DNA of 64,000 bases, from contig NC_031770.1 in NCBI RefSeq assembly GCF_001522545.3, positions 14,767,420 to 14,831,419 of the forward strand, written 5' to 3'. The DNA is from Parus major. Taxonomy: Eukaryota > Chordata > Aves > Passeriformes > Paridae. The translations under genes and the position numbers were made by a program. This document shows, piece by piece, positions 1-12,300 of this stretch. The notes under the pieces were generated by a model. The model did not search any database and was not told the DNA's origin. It saw nothing but the letters and a program-made list of their open reading frames with translations. Position 1 is the first letter of the stretch. Every line of letters begins with the position of its first letter.

Positions 1-2531
1 GCTATCAAAGTCAAGAGCAACTGTATGTTGTGGCTCGAAGTGCTTTAGCATTTGCGAGTTCTTACAGCAGTTGCAGAAAAGCTTTGTGCTTTAACACAAG
101 TTACAAACTAAAGTACATAAAAAAGTTGGGTCCTCTATTATGGAACTTTTTTTATGTGTATATGCAGAGCTACCGCGCATTCCAGTGTAATGTGTGGATA
201 TCAAGAAATCTGTAGTTGCTGTTCAGTTTTGTCAACAAAAGGGTGTGTGCATCTGATGAGTCTTTGACTTTTTTTCCCTGATATTTCTGTGTTTTTGTTT
301 TCAGATATAATTCAGTTGGAAAAACATATGGCTGGCAAATAGTAAGTATGATAGTCTCTGCTGTGCTAAACTGTGCTCTGTGGTTGTTTGGCAGTGCTGT
401 GAACAGAAAAATTCTCTTTTCTTTCATGTAATTTCTCTAGTAGTTTCTGCTCTTAAGCTCTTTTACTAATACAGGAAAGTTACTGCTCTTTTGGAAGGCC
501 TCCCATTCCACTGCACCAGGACTTTCCAGATGAATCTTGGTGGAAAGTATGTGTTGGGTATTGTTAATACCTCAGGCACTTTTGATATTGCTTACAACAG
601 AAGTCATTATGAGGATGGTGTGGGGATGCCTTTTTACTTCCTTTGAAGTACTTTCCAGCCTTTTTCTTGGCCTTTCCAGGGGTGGTGTATGTGTGTGGTG
701 TTAGCTAGCTGGGAAGCTTTTTCACCTGAGCTGGCAGCCTCTGGAGGTGGCAGTGGGTGAAGAATGTGTTGTCTTGACATTGCCGTGGTTCAGTGCCGTG
801 TCATGTGCTACATTTCTAGAGCCAGGTGAAAACCCTGCACTGTGGGGATGTGCACACTTCCACTGGAGGTGTTGGCACTCCTGTGGACATATAAATTCAT
901 TCTTTATGGAGTTGGGTCAGCATCTGCATTGTAGCCTTTGAGTCCTTGTGCCACCTACCTGACAGGGTTGTTTCCCTGCCTGCTTTGCTTTGGCAGAATA
1001 CAGATGGTGTTCTTGTCTCTGGTCCTGCAGAGTAAAAGATGCCCTGGCTACTTGCACAGGTTATGTTGTGTTTGGTCTGCTTTCCTTTGTGCCATAAACA
1101 CTCTTTCTTGTATTAATGTTGAAATGTCTTCGTTGATTTCAAGTTCCAACAGCTTACGTTGTCCTACTTCACAAAATCTCACCTTTTCCTGCTGCCATCT
1201 GCTCTATCAGATCTGGCTACTTTTCACTGTGTTTCCTCTGTTCCCTCAGCACAGGGCTGTGCAAAAAGCTTTTAATTTCTTTTGTGTCTTTTTCTAGCTT
1301 AAGAGGCTCAGCTAATATGTCTTCTTTACTCATATACTCCTTTGTGCATTTAATGAGAGCTTTGAGGTGCTGCCTGTGAGAAACTTGTGAATTCATGTGT
1401 CTTACAAAGCTTTGTTTTATTTTGCCGTAGCCTCTAAAGAAATATCAGATGGTAGCAGATTTATTTCACTGTTGCACTTCAAAAGCAATTTAATTAGGTA
1501 TTTGCAGCTTAAGGGACTTTCTAGTCTGTCACACAGGAAAGCTGTTGTCATCTTTATGACAGCTATTAAGCCATTGAAATGTAAACTCTTAACTTTTCCT
1601 GACTCTAAGAAAATATTAATTGAAATAATTAGAGATATTTTTGGCCTTGTTGAATGAAAGAACATGTAAGCCAATGCAATTTGATAATGCTGTGGGGAAA
1701 AAATAGTCATGTCCTTCCAGTGGCCTCCTCCTTGATCTTCATGCCAGAACAGGAGTTTGTACAGCTGTACAAGACTAAGGAACTAGTTGGGAGAAAAATG
1801 AGCATTTTTCACATGGATTTTTATTTCCAACTTGAGCACAAGGTGAACTGTGTATGATGGGCAGGAAAAGGAGGCTTTAATTTATTTACTTCAGGATTAG
1901 CATCTGTAATGCACTGCTAAAATTTCTTTTTTATTAGCATGTAGATTGTGAGGTCCCAAGTACTGTGACAGATTTATCTGGGGAAATACCAGACTGAATC
2001 TATGCATATAGCTTGTTGTGGGTTAGATACGAAACCCAAAATAAGTTTTTATTTTAGTTTTTCATATTTGCTTGGGTATAAATTAAATATAATAAAAACA
2101 AACATTCCTTGAAGCTCCACAACTTCTTTCTGTCAAGCATGCTGGCTAAACAAATTCCTGAGAAAAGAGCACTGTATAGGAATCTCCAGAATTATATAAT
2201 CTCCAGAATACTGAACAACCTACAAAAATGTAGGTTGTTCAGTAGAAATGTTGCTTTTACCCCAAGTGTTTAATAATGATCATTCAAGATGCAGGATTTC
2301 AATTTTTAAACAGAGATGTAGCCTCTGATGGTGCAATCATGTCTGTTTCTCTTAAGAAAAGTGATTTTTTTGTTATTTGTTAATGAATTTGCCTGATAAA
2401 ATGTCTTACAAGTGGTAGCCATGTATCCTCTGATCTTAACCTGTGAACCATAACTAGGATGTAACTTGGGCTGGTTGTTAAATTTTGTCACTATAACTCT
2501 CCAACCATTTAGTCTTGGTTCTCTCTCCTAG
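1..2531. other. Region upstream of the first supported CLIP4 exon; no coding gene recognised
   Basis: AT-rich sequence with only short chance ORFs. No CpG-rich block that would mark a housekeeping-type promoter is visible, so the CLIP4 promoter probably lies before base 1 and this is likely first-intron sequence. It contains a perfect 16-bp stem hairpin (2209-2244) and a 37-base stretch at 305-341 flanked by good splice-like signals. I see no conserved protein on either strand. Confidence 0.55.
305..341 (+). other. Possible small untranslated exon (weak)
   Basis: A long pyrimidine tract ending in tttgttttcag precedes base 305, and gtaagtatg follows base 341. Both signals are near consensus, which would define a 37-base internal exon. 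There is no recognisable coding content. It could be an alternative 5' UTR exon of CLIP4 or a chance pairing of splice-like signals in an AT-rich intron. Only transcript data would settle it. Confidence 0.15.
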
Positions 2532-2593
2532 ATTGCTGTAAGGCCTGGGAAGTTGGCTGGAAACAACACGAGGGTGAAGGTTACAACGCTGTG
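2532..2593 (+). other. CLIP4: Likely CLIP4 5' untranslated exon
   Basis: The pyrimidine-rich acceptor ctctctcctag ends at 2531 and the strong donor gtaagtg begins at 2594, bounding 62 bases. The segment is locally richer in G and C than its flanks and lies about 600 bases before the exon carrying the start codon. It has no good initiator ATG, which suits a non-coding leader exon. I inferred it from splice-site quality and position only; no protein homology supports it. Confidence 0.45.
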
Positions 2594-3203
2594 GTAAGTG
2601 TGCTATTTTAAAACATCGAGGAGAAGAGCTGGGAAAGGAGCTGATATGGAATCGTGAGTCCAGGAGTGAATCACTTGGTGATGAATTGTCTGCAGCTGTG
2701 TGTGGGAAGATGAAAGAGCTGAGAATTTAAAAAGAGGAGGCAGCAGTAGCTGGCAGCATGTTCTTGCTCGTGGTGAAGGGAGGGAATGTGCGTGCAGAGT
2801 ATGAGGGCAGGTACTTGATGCTTTACATTTTCATAAAGCTGTGAAACACACTAATCCATTTATCCTCAGTGTGTGTTTGCTAATTAGAGAATGAATATTT
2901 TCTTTACTGCTCAAGTGGGAAATTGGGGAGAAATATGATGTTTTCCATTAGTTATGTGCAGGTTTAGTGGTAGAACTCCAAACTAGAAGCTGGCTAATCT
3001 TGACAGCATGATAACCATTAATAACCTTTATGAGCTTGGTTAATTTATTAGTTTGTAAGAATGTAATGGCAGTAATAGGTTGTTTGCAGATTTAAAATTT
3101 TAGTCTCATTGCATATTATATCTTACTATGATAGAACCAATCTAAAGTTTTTCCAATGAGGTTATTTATTGATTTTTGTCCTCCTAAAGTAACTTTCTAG
3201 AAG

Positions 3204-3336
3204 ATGACCATAGAGGATCTCCCAGAATCTTCCTTTGAAGGAGGTTCCCTCATTGAAAGAGAACAATTCTTATTCCCAAACTCTGAAACATCTGTTACTT
3301 TTTCAGTTGCTGCAGCACCAATGCCTTCAGATTGTG
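3204..3336 (+). CDS. CLIP4: CLIP4 coding exon 1 (start codon)
   Basis: Encodes residues 1-44 plus one base of codon 45, from MTIEDLP to PMPSDC. The donor is G|gtatgt. Upstream there are two possible acceptors, ctag ending at 3200 (three bases before the ATG) and aaag ending at 3189, so the exon's 5' edge is 3190 or 3201. The context aagATGa is a fair Kozak match. Residues 8-35 differ clearly from mammals, while both ends of the exon are conserved. Confidence 0.9.
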
Positions 3337-6300
3337 GTATGTACTTTAAACAGAAAATGAATTTGTGATCAGCAGAAAATAAATCTGAATAATAAATTTT
3401 AAGAAAAGCTGTCAACTCTTAGTTATTTCTTTGCAGAAAAAGCTTTCTTATTAAATGGATTCTCTGTTAAATGAAAGATGAAGACCCATGCTTTTTGCAT
3501 TTTTCTTATTGCATACACTATAAATTATATCTTTTCCTTTATATAGTAATGTGCATGTGTGGTCATATTTGTAGCTCTTTCACATCTCAGTGTGGAATTG
3601 GATATTGTGTTAAGATGTAAAATTGGAGTAAGTAAGGGAAGTTAATCTACACCATGAATTTAAAACATCTTGAGTTACACTTTTTCTTATGTAAATGATG
3701 TACTAGAAGAGGATATTTCTGTTGGAAGTGTACATTTTTGTAGTGGTAAGGACCATAAAGTGAGCAGTAGAAAATTAGTGTCAAGTATCACTGATAGCTG
3801 TCAGAATAATGTTTGTCTTCAGTAACTGTCTTCACATGTATAAATTATGATAAAATTTCTAACAGTATATAATGTGTCAAAATGTCACCATAGGTAAGGA
3901 GCTTTACTGATAGCTACAATTACAATGCCTTTGAATTTAATCCCTCCACCTGTGTTTCCCATGCATTGATCAGAGCAATCAGCTGCATTCAGGAAAAAAA
4001 AAATTATAAATATATGCAATGTTCTGTCTTTGACAGACTCAGTATTCTTGAGACTCATTTTATAAGTTAACTCAGGTTGGGAGTGTAAGTGTTCCTTATG
4101 ATATATTTCAGTACATGAACACGTGTTCTAGCATGGTTTGGCCCTGTTCTCATCACTTATGTCTCCTAGTCTGCTCTAAGTACTGCCATGATTTATTCCA
4201 TTCTGCTTTCTTATCCATTAGATAAAGTTTCAAGTTGCCTTCTTTAAATATTGTTTTGTTGTGGTATCTTCTAATAACTCTATGATTTCACTGCTGTCTG
4301 TTCTACCTGGCTTCTGCCTACTCATTTAATAAAAAAAAAAATCCTTTTATAGGAGATTGCTGTGTAACACTAACATTGCTGATCTGGGTGAAGGAAGTTA
4401 AACCATTACAGAGAGAGATTCTCAGTCTTTACATTCAGTGCATTTATTTTTCCTTAATGCAGTTGAGCACTGTAATTAATACTTGGGAAAGAGAGGGGGA
4501 GAACGTAATATTTTAAAGTATCTACATACCATTGCCATCCCTTCATGGGATTCATTGCTTCAGCAGATTTTCTGTAGCATTGCTTTGGTTTGCAAAGACT
4601 ACAGCTGATCACCTGTTAAGCACTTAGGGTGGTTGTTATTAATACTTGATACAGTCTCACATTTTTTTCTTACCATGCTGATTGTGAGAGTTGATCTCTG
4701 ATAGACAATTTGGATCAGGTTTGTGGCTAGAAATCTTCCTGGCAGCGTAAGAACTGTGAGTATCATGCAGGGTCATTAATCTTGTAGCCTAGTTGTCTGT
4801 TTACTTCATAGCTTTCAGCTGTAGATCAGCTGTGGTTTATGTGGCAGGTAAATATTGGTGGTAAATCAGTAGATGTGTTGATGCATGGGATGTAGGGAAG
4901 AAGCACACTTCATGTAGTGCTGGGAGATAAAGGATTTGGGTTTTTTTAATATGCTAGGTGCAAATAAAAATCCATGTTAAATGTCAGTGAAGTTGTCCTC
5001 CTTTTCCATTCTTGTTGGATCAGGGCGATGCAGTTTGAGGAACTCTAAATAACCAGGAAGCAAACTCTGTGTGTGCTTTTATCTGTTAATCCAATCTAGA
5101 GGTCAGGTATGCTGGTTTTGGGGAAAGGTTGGGATGATTCACCCAGGGGTGGTTTATGCCATGTCACACACCCAGATGGCTGATGGTATTTGTTGCTTAA
5201 CCTGTCTGTCCTGTCTGAGTGTGGTGAATCTCTGAGGGATGTGAGCTGAGTTGTGCATTTATCCAAAACATGTTTAAAAGGCAACTCCCTGATAGCTGCA
5301 GCAGGGGTAAAAGTTAAGTGTATGCCATGATTCATTTGCTGATGGCAGTGAACTCTGCTTCCATTCCCTCTCCTCATAGCCATTGCTAATCCAGATTCTT
5401 TCATATAATTTTCCAGAGTTGTAAGAAATTTCACAGATTTAAAATAGAGGATGTGTATAACATGCACATACACCTGTGAGTAATGTGATGTATACTTTTA
5501 TAATAAGGTGTGTGTTACATACTTACAGTTTGGGTTGCCTGAAAGAACATGAGGCTTAAAATCCTTACAAGTGTCTTTTTTCTTTTTTCTTTTTTTTTTT
5601 TCTGGTCTTGGTTTGGTGCTTTAATTTTTGAAGGTGTTTGTTTCCTGCAGCTGCCACCAGCTGGGATTGATGCATTCATAAAACACTGAAAATAGCAGAG
5701 GTCACAGAATGTCTTCCTGATTAGACTGTGTATGTTTATATTTTAGTATGTTCTATGTAAATTGTGATGGAGGAAGAAGAAGAAGGAAGACATTTTCTCT
5801 CTGCTATTCTTTGCCTCCGAGTTTGAAAAACTAGATAAGTGTTAAATGTCAAGATTTTACATAAGGATTCTTTTTCTTTAAACAGAGTTTTCCTTCTTCG
5901 ATCCCAATGATGCAGCATGCCAAGAAATACTCTTCGACCCCAAAACATCAGTTTCTGAATTGTTTGCTATCTTAAGGCAGTGGGTTCCACAGGTTCAGCA
6001 AAATATTGATATTATTGGGAATGAGGTGAGATACAAATGAAGATCCTTGAGTGCTCTCAATGTTAAATACAGTCTTGATAGTGAATAAAACCAGTTAATT
6101 CAGAAGCAGAATTTATCATAAATGCAGATACAGTTTCTGCCTCTTAACAGGTAGTGACTGATCATACCTCATATTCTACATGTTGTCAGCTTTTACTTGG
6201 AAAAAGAAAGATGATGGATAAAATTCAGTACATTTGCAGAGATGGTATAAACAACGTTTCTCTCAAGACAGTTGTGTTGAGTGAGACCCTTCACCTTGGT

Positions 6301-9300
6301 GTTTCAGTTTCCTACTTAGCAGTAATCCCAAACTCCCAATATATGAAGTTACTGTTGAAGCTTGACCTTAAGGACAATCTTTCCTAGACACAAAATATAT
6401 TTCTAGTATTTCCATCCTACTTATTTTTCTTCTGGACATGTGGGGTTTTCTGGACATGTGGGGAAGTCTAGTGAAGATAAACCCTACCATATTATAACTG
6501 GGGGCTTCTTTTGGGATGTGTGGGAGTGGGGTGGGTAATTGTTGAGAGATCAAAGAACAAGGGAAGAGCTTCATAAATCATCTTCCTATGCAGTTAACTG
6601 CTTAACTTTTTAGCATGTGAAGTATATGTTATTTAATCTGTAAATAATGAGGGTTCATTATGATGCTGTTTATTACATTTGTGTATGTTGCTCTGTTTTG
6701 CAATTAGAGTTTTTTCTGGCAGGCTTCTTTGTTACTAGTCATTGCAATGAATCCAGGAGTCAATATATCTGAAATAACTTAGGAAATAGCAGTGATGTCA
6801 GAGATATGCCAGAGCTAAAATGTACTTGTTTTCCACTTGCCTGTCAGATCATTAAAAGGGGTTGCAATGTGAATGACAGAGATGGACTGACTGATATGAC
6901 CCTCCTGCATTATACTTGCAAATCAGGGGCTCATGGCATTGGTGAGTAAAAAAAAAAGTCAGAGATGTACAAACCTGATTGACTCACATAAGCTTATCCT
7001 ACTGACTGTAACAGAATTTTTCCTTGCAGTAGATTTTTTTTTTTCATGTTTGGTTTTCTTTCTTCTAGTGGCCATGAGCAAGGAAAGTGCAGAACTGCAG
7101 CAATAGCCATAGGGAGCAAGAGTTAATAGTTCTAGGTATTAGAGACAGTGGTGCCAGCTTAAAACAGATACATCATGTAGCAAAGACAGTTTCAGACTGG
7201 TGCAAGCTGCAAGTTCGCTGTAGTTTTTGGTGTAGTTTTCTTACAGCAGAACATTTAGGTGACTGGCTGTTCTCTTTGTTTTGTTTCTTTCACCCTGTTC
7301 ATGTCAGAAGAGAACAATGGACTTCATTTGCATTATTATGGTCATAAATACTGGAAATGAGAGCACATTTAACTCTGTTTGAACACCCCTGTTAACTTTT
7401 CTATATTGTGTTACTTCTTCATTGACCTGGGCTCGCTTCTCCTCTGAGTTTGAGAGAAGTCTGGCATAGGTTGTCTTCCCTGGTGTTGGCAGATCTTTTA
7501 ACATAAAATTCAGCATTGTGATGTGCAGTTCTTCTATCAGATACTAAAACTCCTGGATTTGATGGCTGACCCAGTACTTATATTAGTGAAAAACAGATGG
7601 TGTTATTATACACTAGAGATCTCAGCTCTTTATGATAAAGGGCAAAGATTTTTGTATCCTAATCCTAAAAAGAAAGGCATAGTTATAGTTCTGTTGTGAG
7701 CTTGAAGGGCCTAATGTACATTTTGTATTACACATAGACATGTGTGTTTTTTCAGGTAAAAAAAAAAAAAAATCACTAATGTGTACTTTACAAAAATTAC
7801 CCTGCAGGTGATGTTGAAACTGCTGTAAAATTTGCAACACAGCTTATTGATTTGGGTGCTGACAGCAGCTTACGCAGCCGCTGGACAAATATGAATGCCT
7901 TGCATTACGCTGCCTACTTTGATGTTCCAGAACTGATCAGTGTTATTTTGAAAAATGCAAAGCCAAAAGGTAAGCTTTGTGACCTTTGTTTCATGTAGTT
8001 GTCCATATTTTGTACATTCTAAGCTGATATGTAGTGGTCTGTATGTGTGGTGTTCACTTATCCATGATACATAAATAATTTTGTATTCTTCTATTCAGCC
8101 TCATTGGTTCATTTTTCTCTTAACCTATTTTTAGTGGTTTACTGTACTGTTCCTATTGCTGGTTTTTAAATTTAAGCTTTGTACTTCTATTGTACAAGGG
8201 AATAGAAGTTTCAAATAGACTGGAAAGCAAACAGGTTAATCTTAAATTATTGAGAACTAAAATAATGTTTTCAGAAAACCAAAGATACAACTATTCCAGT
8301 AAAATCTTGTGGTGTTTAAGGTTGCTTAAACATTGAGAAGAATATTTGAAATGTGGGGAGAAGATTAAAGGAATAGTGGAGATTTGGCAATTTCATGTGG
8401 CAAACCTGTGACTGTGGCAATTTTGACATGCTCTTTTTCCCCATTCCTCAGCTGTGTAGAAGGTTTAAGGAACAATTTGACTTTAGTGTTTGCTGTAAAT
8501 AGGTAACACCTTTTGCAATCATACTGTGAAGTATTGGTAATTGGAGCCCTACATATACTAATGCAAATACAGAAATGGTGTTAAACCAGAACTGTTTGGT
8601 TCTAATTTGGTCAGGACAGCAAAACCAGTAAGCATCTTTATCACTAAAATTGTACAAATGTGAATTTGTTTGACTGAGCATCCTTCTGATTGCCCCAATT
8701 TGCAAAAGGATTTTTAATCTAGGGACTCTGTCTTAACAGTTTGAAAAGCTGGTAGGTTTTTGGAGTACCCAGGGCTTGCTTACCACATCTTGAATCTCCA
8801 TGCAGGTAGTTGTTAGGCAGTGCTGTTACTGGTGTGACTTGCTTGGGAGGTGACGAGTGTGGGTTGGTAACAAAAGACAAAATCACAGTACAGTAGTTAA
8901 GTCCACATCACATTTCAATAGCCTGGCGTCCATAATTTGCATCAGCAGGTTTTAGGTCTCCTTTCAGACCTTATTTGCATTTGGTGTTCTCCTCCTGTGC
9001 AGTTCCTACAGAAGGGTTGGGATTTTGCTCAGATTTCCAAGGAAACCACTCTGGTTAAATGTCTTGGCAGTTGGCAATTCTTGGATAAGCAGCTGATGTT
9101 CTTTACCTCAGGAAACAGATAAAATTATTTGCCCTGTGATATGGAAACAATGGATAGTCTGAATTTATAAAATAATTTAAGCTTCATACTTCATCAGGGA
9201 GTTTGCAGAGAAGGAAGAACATACATAGAAGGCAAACATGCTTTGGATGGATCCATAACTGAACTGGAGAAAAAATGGTTGTTAATATATAAATAGCTTT

Positions 9301-12300
9301 TCAAGACAGCGGTATGCTGGCTCTGAGACACCCATTGTGAAGCACAGGGGTTTCCTTTTGATTTACTGCTAAACTACTTTCTTTACAACACTTTGTAGTT
9401 CACTTCTTCATACAGATTTACTTCTCAGTTGTTACAGGAGAGATCTAGTTTGATCTTAGATTTTTAGAGGTTTTTAAATACAAAAATTGTATATTATTTT
9501 TTTCTAGATAGTTTGGGGGTAGTTACCAGGTAACATTTGCTATTTGTCTTTTTTTCTGTCACCTCTGCTCTGCCCACAAGAGAACTGTTCAAAAAATTGA
9601 AGTATGAAATTTGCAAGTCTGAGGAAGTCACACAGTCTAACTCAAAAAAAACAAACCACACATTTTGTTTTTCAAAATAGAAATACATGCAACTGTTGCT
9701 GGCTCAGTAGCTGATGCTACTGGCCAGTATTTCTGCAAATTGGCTCCTATGTGTGCAGAAGATGTTTGGCTGTAAACTTCCATGGAAGTTTCAGTGGCTG
9801 TATACAGCTCCTCAGCTTCTAGCTGGTTTTAAACTGGTAATGTCTCCTGACCTTTGGTATATAAAGGTACATCTGCATACGTAGCTCTCATTATGACTGA
9901 GGCATGTGAATGCAGTCTTTTTTCACATTTTTGTTCAATCAGTGCAGTTGCAAAACTCTTAAATTCTGATTGCAGATTTGTTACCTTTGGTATTTATAAA
10001 CTGAGGCAATTCTATTAGTATGTATGAACTCAGCATGTCTATACAGACATATATAACTCTGTATCTTATATATATATATTGATGTTTCACTTGTTCATTT
10101 AGTGTAACTATATAAGGATGTTAATGAAGTTAGGATATACTTTGTTTATGGCATTTTGAGAAGGGCTAGTGTTTTTTGGGATGGAGACTGATACTGGAAA
10201 TTGAGGAGACTCTTCAGCCCTGAGGTGGAAAGTTTTATGTTCCTCCCTGGTATTTCAAATTGGAATGTGATTGCTAATACTTGTGGTCTTTTGGTTTGTG
10301 TATGAAATCAACTGGCATTTTTAATTAACAGTCCCATATCTAATTGACTCAAAATGACATCTCTGTAGTATAATTTAAGAGAGGAGCCTCAGACTAAACA
10401 GACATTTAAATTCCAATCTCCTAGAACAGTAATAACTTCATAGCAGATTGAAAGATATATTGGGAACAACTGATAGAAATATATATTGTGCTAAATCGCT
10501 TCCAGTCAAGTGCAGTGCTCCATTTTCCAAACTGCCAGTGTGACACCCTTCAGAGTGCAATTCCTTGAAAACAAAGAAATGATAACAATCACCAGCTCTT
10601 ACTTCATTCTTGGCCATTAGTAATTAAATCAATGTAAAGCAGATGCATAATCAGTTTTCCCTTGCCCTACTGCATGCTCACAAAGGAAAACAACTGTTTG
10701 AAGATGCATCTCATTTTAACGTTTGACACCTAGAAGCAATAAAATATAAATGTTTCTGAAACATTAAAACATTAATTTACTTGCAAAGCTGAAGTTACTC
10801 ACTTGTTAATCTTGGCACAGTAGCAGCAATTTTGCAGTTAAGCCATCAGTATTAAAAAATGAGTGAAAGTACATGCTCATCTTCCAGGTTGGTTCGTGGT
10901 ATGAATAAACAGATGCAAATAAGGTTGATATTCGATGTAGAATTACTTCTCATACGCATTTGGTACATAAATAATGGTGTGTCTGTGTAAATGCTAACAT
11001 AAACTATAGAAATGAATGTCCTCACAAGGAATCTGTAGTGGGAAATGTTCATGTAAGAGACTTTCATACCTCACATGTGATGTTTAATTGCAGATGTGGA
11101 TGCCACCTGTAGTGATTTTGATTTTGGAACAGCTTTGCATATTGCTGCATTTAACCTATGCACAGGAGCTGTCAAGTGTTTACTGGAACATGGAGCAAAT
11201 CCTGCCTTTAGGGTAAGGAGTTAGGTTGTAGATTCACCAGAAGGTGAAAAAAGTACCTGGAAAAACTGAACAGTCTGTCCAGGATTTTGATTAGCTGAAA
11301 GTGTGCTACGTGGAGTGAGAGTGCCTCAGCAAAAGATACTTGCAACTCATAGTGGATGATTTTGTGTGCTTTGCCATACTTGTGTGTTGAAGTTTGTATT
11401 TTTGTGTCATGGTCTAGTTCATTAGTTCAAATAACTTTCAAGAGGTTTGTTGTCTGTTGTCTAAGCTTTCATTTATTAATACTCCTGGGTGTCTTGCAAC
11501 AGCTGAGACCCATGGCAGTGGGGGATCTTTTCAGAAATGGAGGAGTGCAGTCCTTGCCCTCCAGAAACCCAGTGTTGTGCTTAGCATTGAGCCTGGTGTT
11601 AGCATGAGTAACTGAGAATGCATAAACATCACCTGCTCTGCTTAGTAACCTAATAATAACCATAGGTTATAATGCAAAGTGTTGCTATATGTGTCTAGCC
11701 ACTATCTGGGGTTTTGACTGTGTTTTCTGTTTGATTTTGGATTTGTTGTTTTGTGTGGGGTTTTTTTGGGTTGTTTTTTTGGGGGGGAGGGCTTGGAAGG
11801 TTTTCTTATTTTAGCAAAACCAGTATCTCAATCTCAGTTCTCCATTTTCAAATGTGGAGGGTTATTTTAAATGAGAAATCATAGTTGTTTTGAGGGTACT
11901 CAAAAGTCATTATTTTATGTAGCACTGTTGGTATGAAATCTTCTGGAACATATTGTCCATACAGTTCATGATATTCAATCTAGATCTCTTCAAAAATGAT
12001 GGGTTTCTTCTTTGTCCCTTTATTCAGTGTGAATGATGTGTCTCAGGTTCTCTGTCAGCTGTGTGTTTAGGAGCCTGTTGTCACGGTGAACGCTGGTTTG
12101 TAGTTGCATAAGCATTCTGAGCTGGCAGAGGTGGCTGTGTCCTTGAGAAGAGAAATCCTGGGCTTCCCCTGAGCTTCCACTTTGCCTTCTTGCCACTGCT
12201 CTGCCCCTGCTTTATGTTGGCACAGAGGTTTGCAGGGCACCTGGTGGGCTGAATTGTGGGACTGATGTGACCAAAATAATCTCTAATGTCATGACTACAA

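Noticed and set aside
5574..5602. Poly-T with interspersed C as a retroposon tail
   Set aside because: No adjacent SINE/LINE body or target-site duplication could be recognised; treated as simple sequence.
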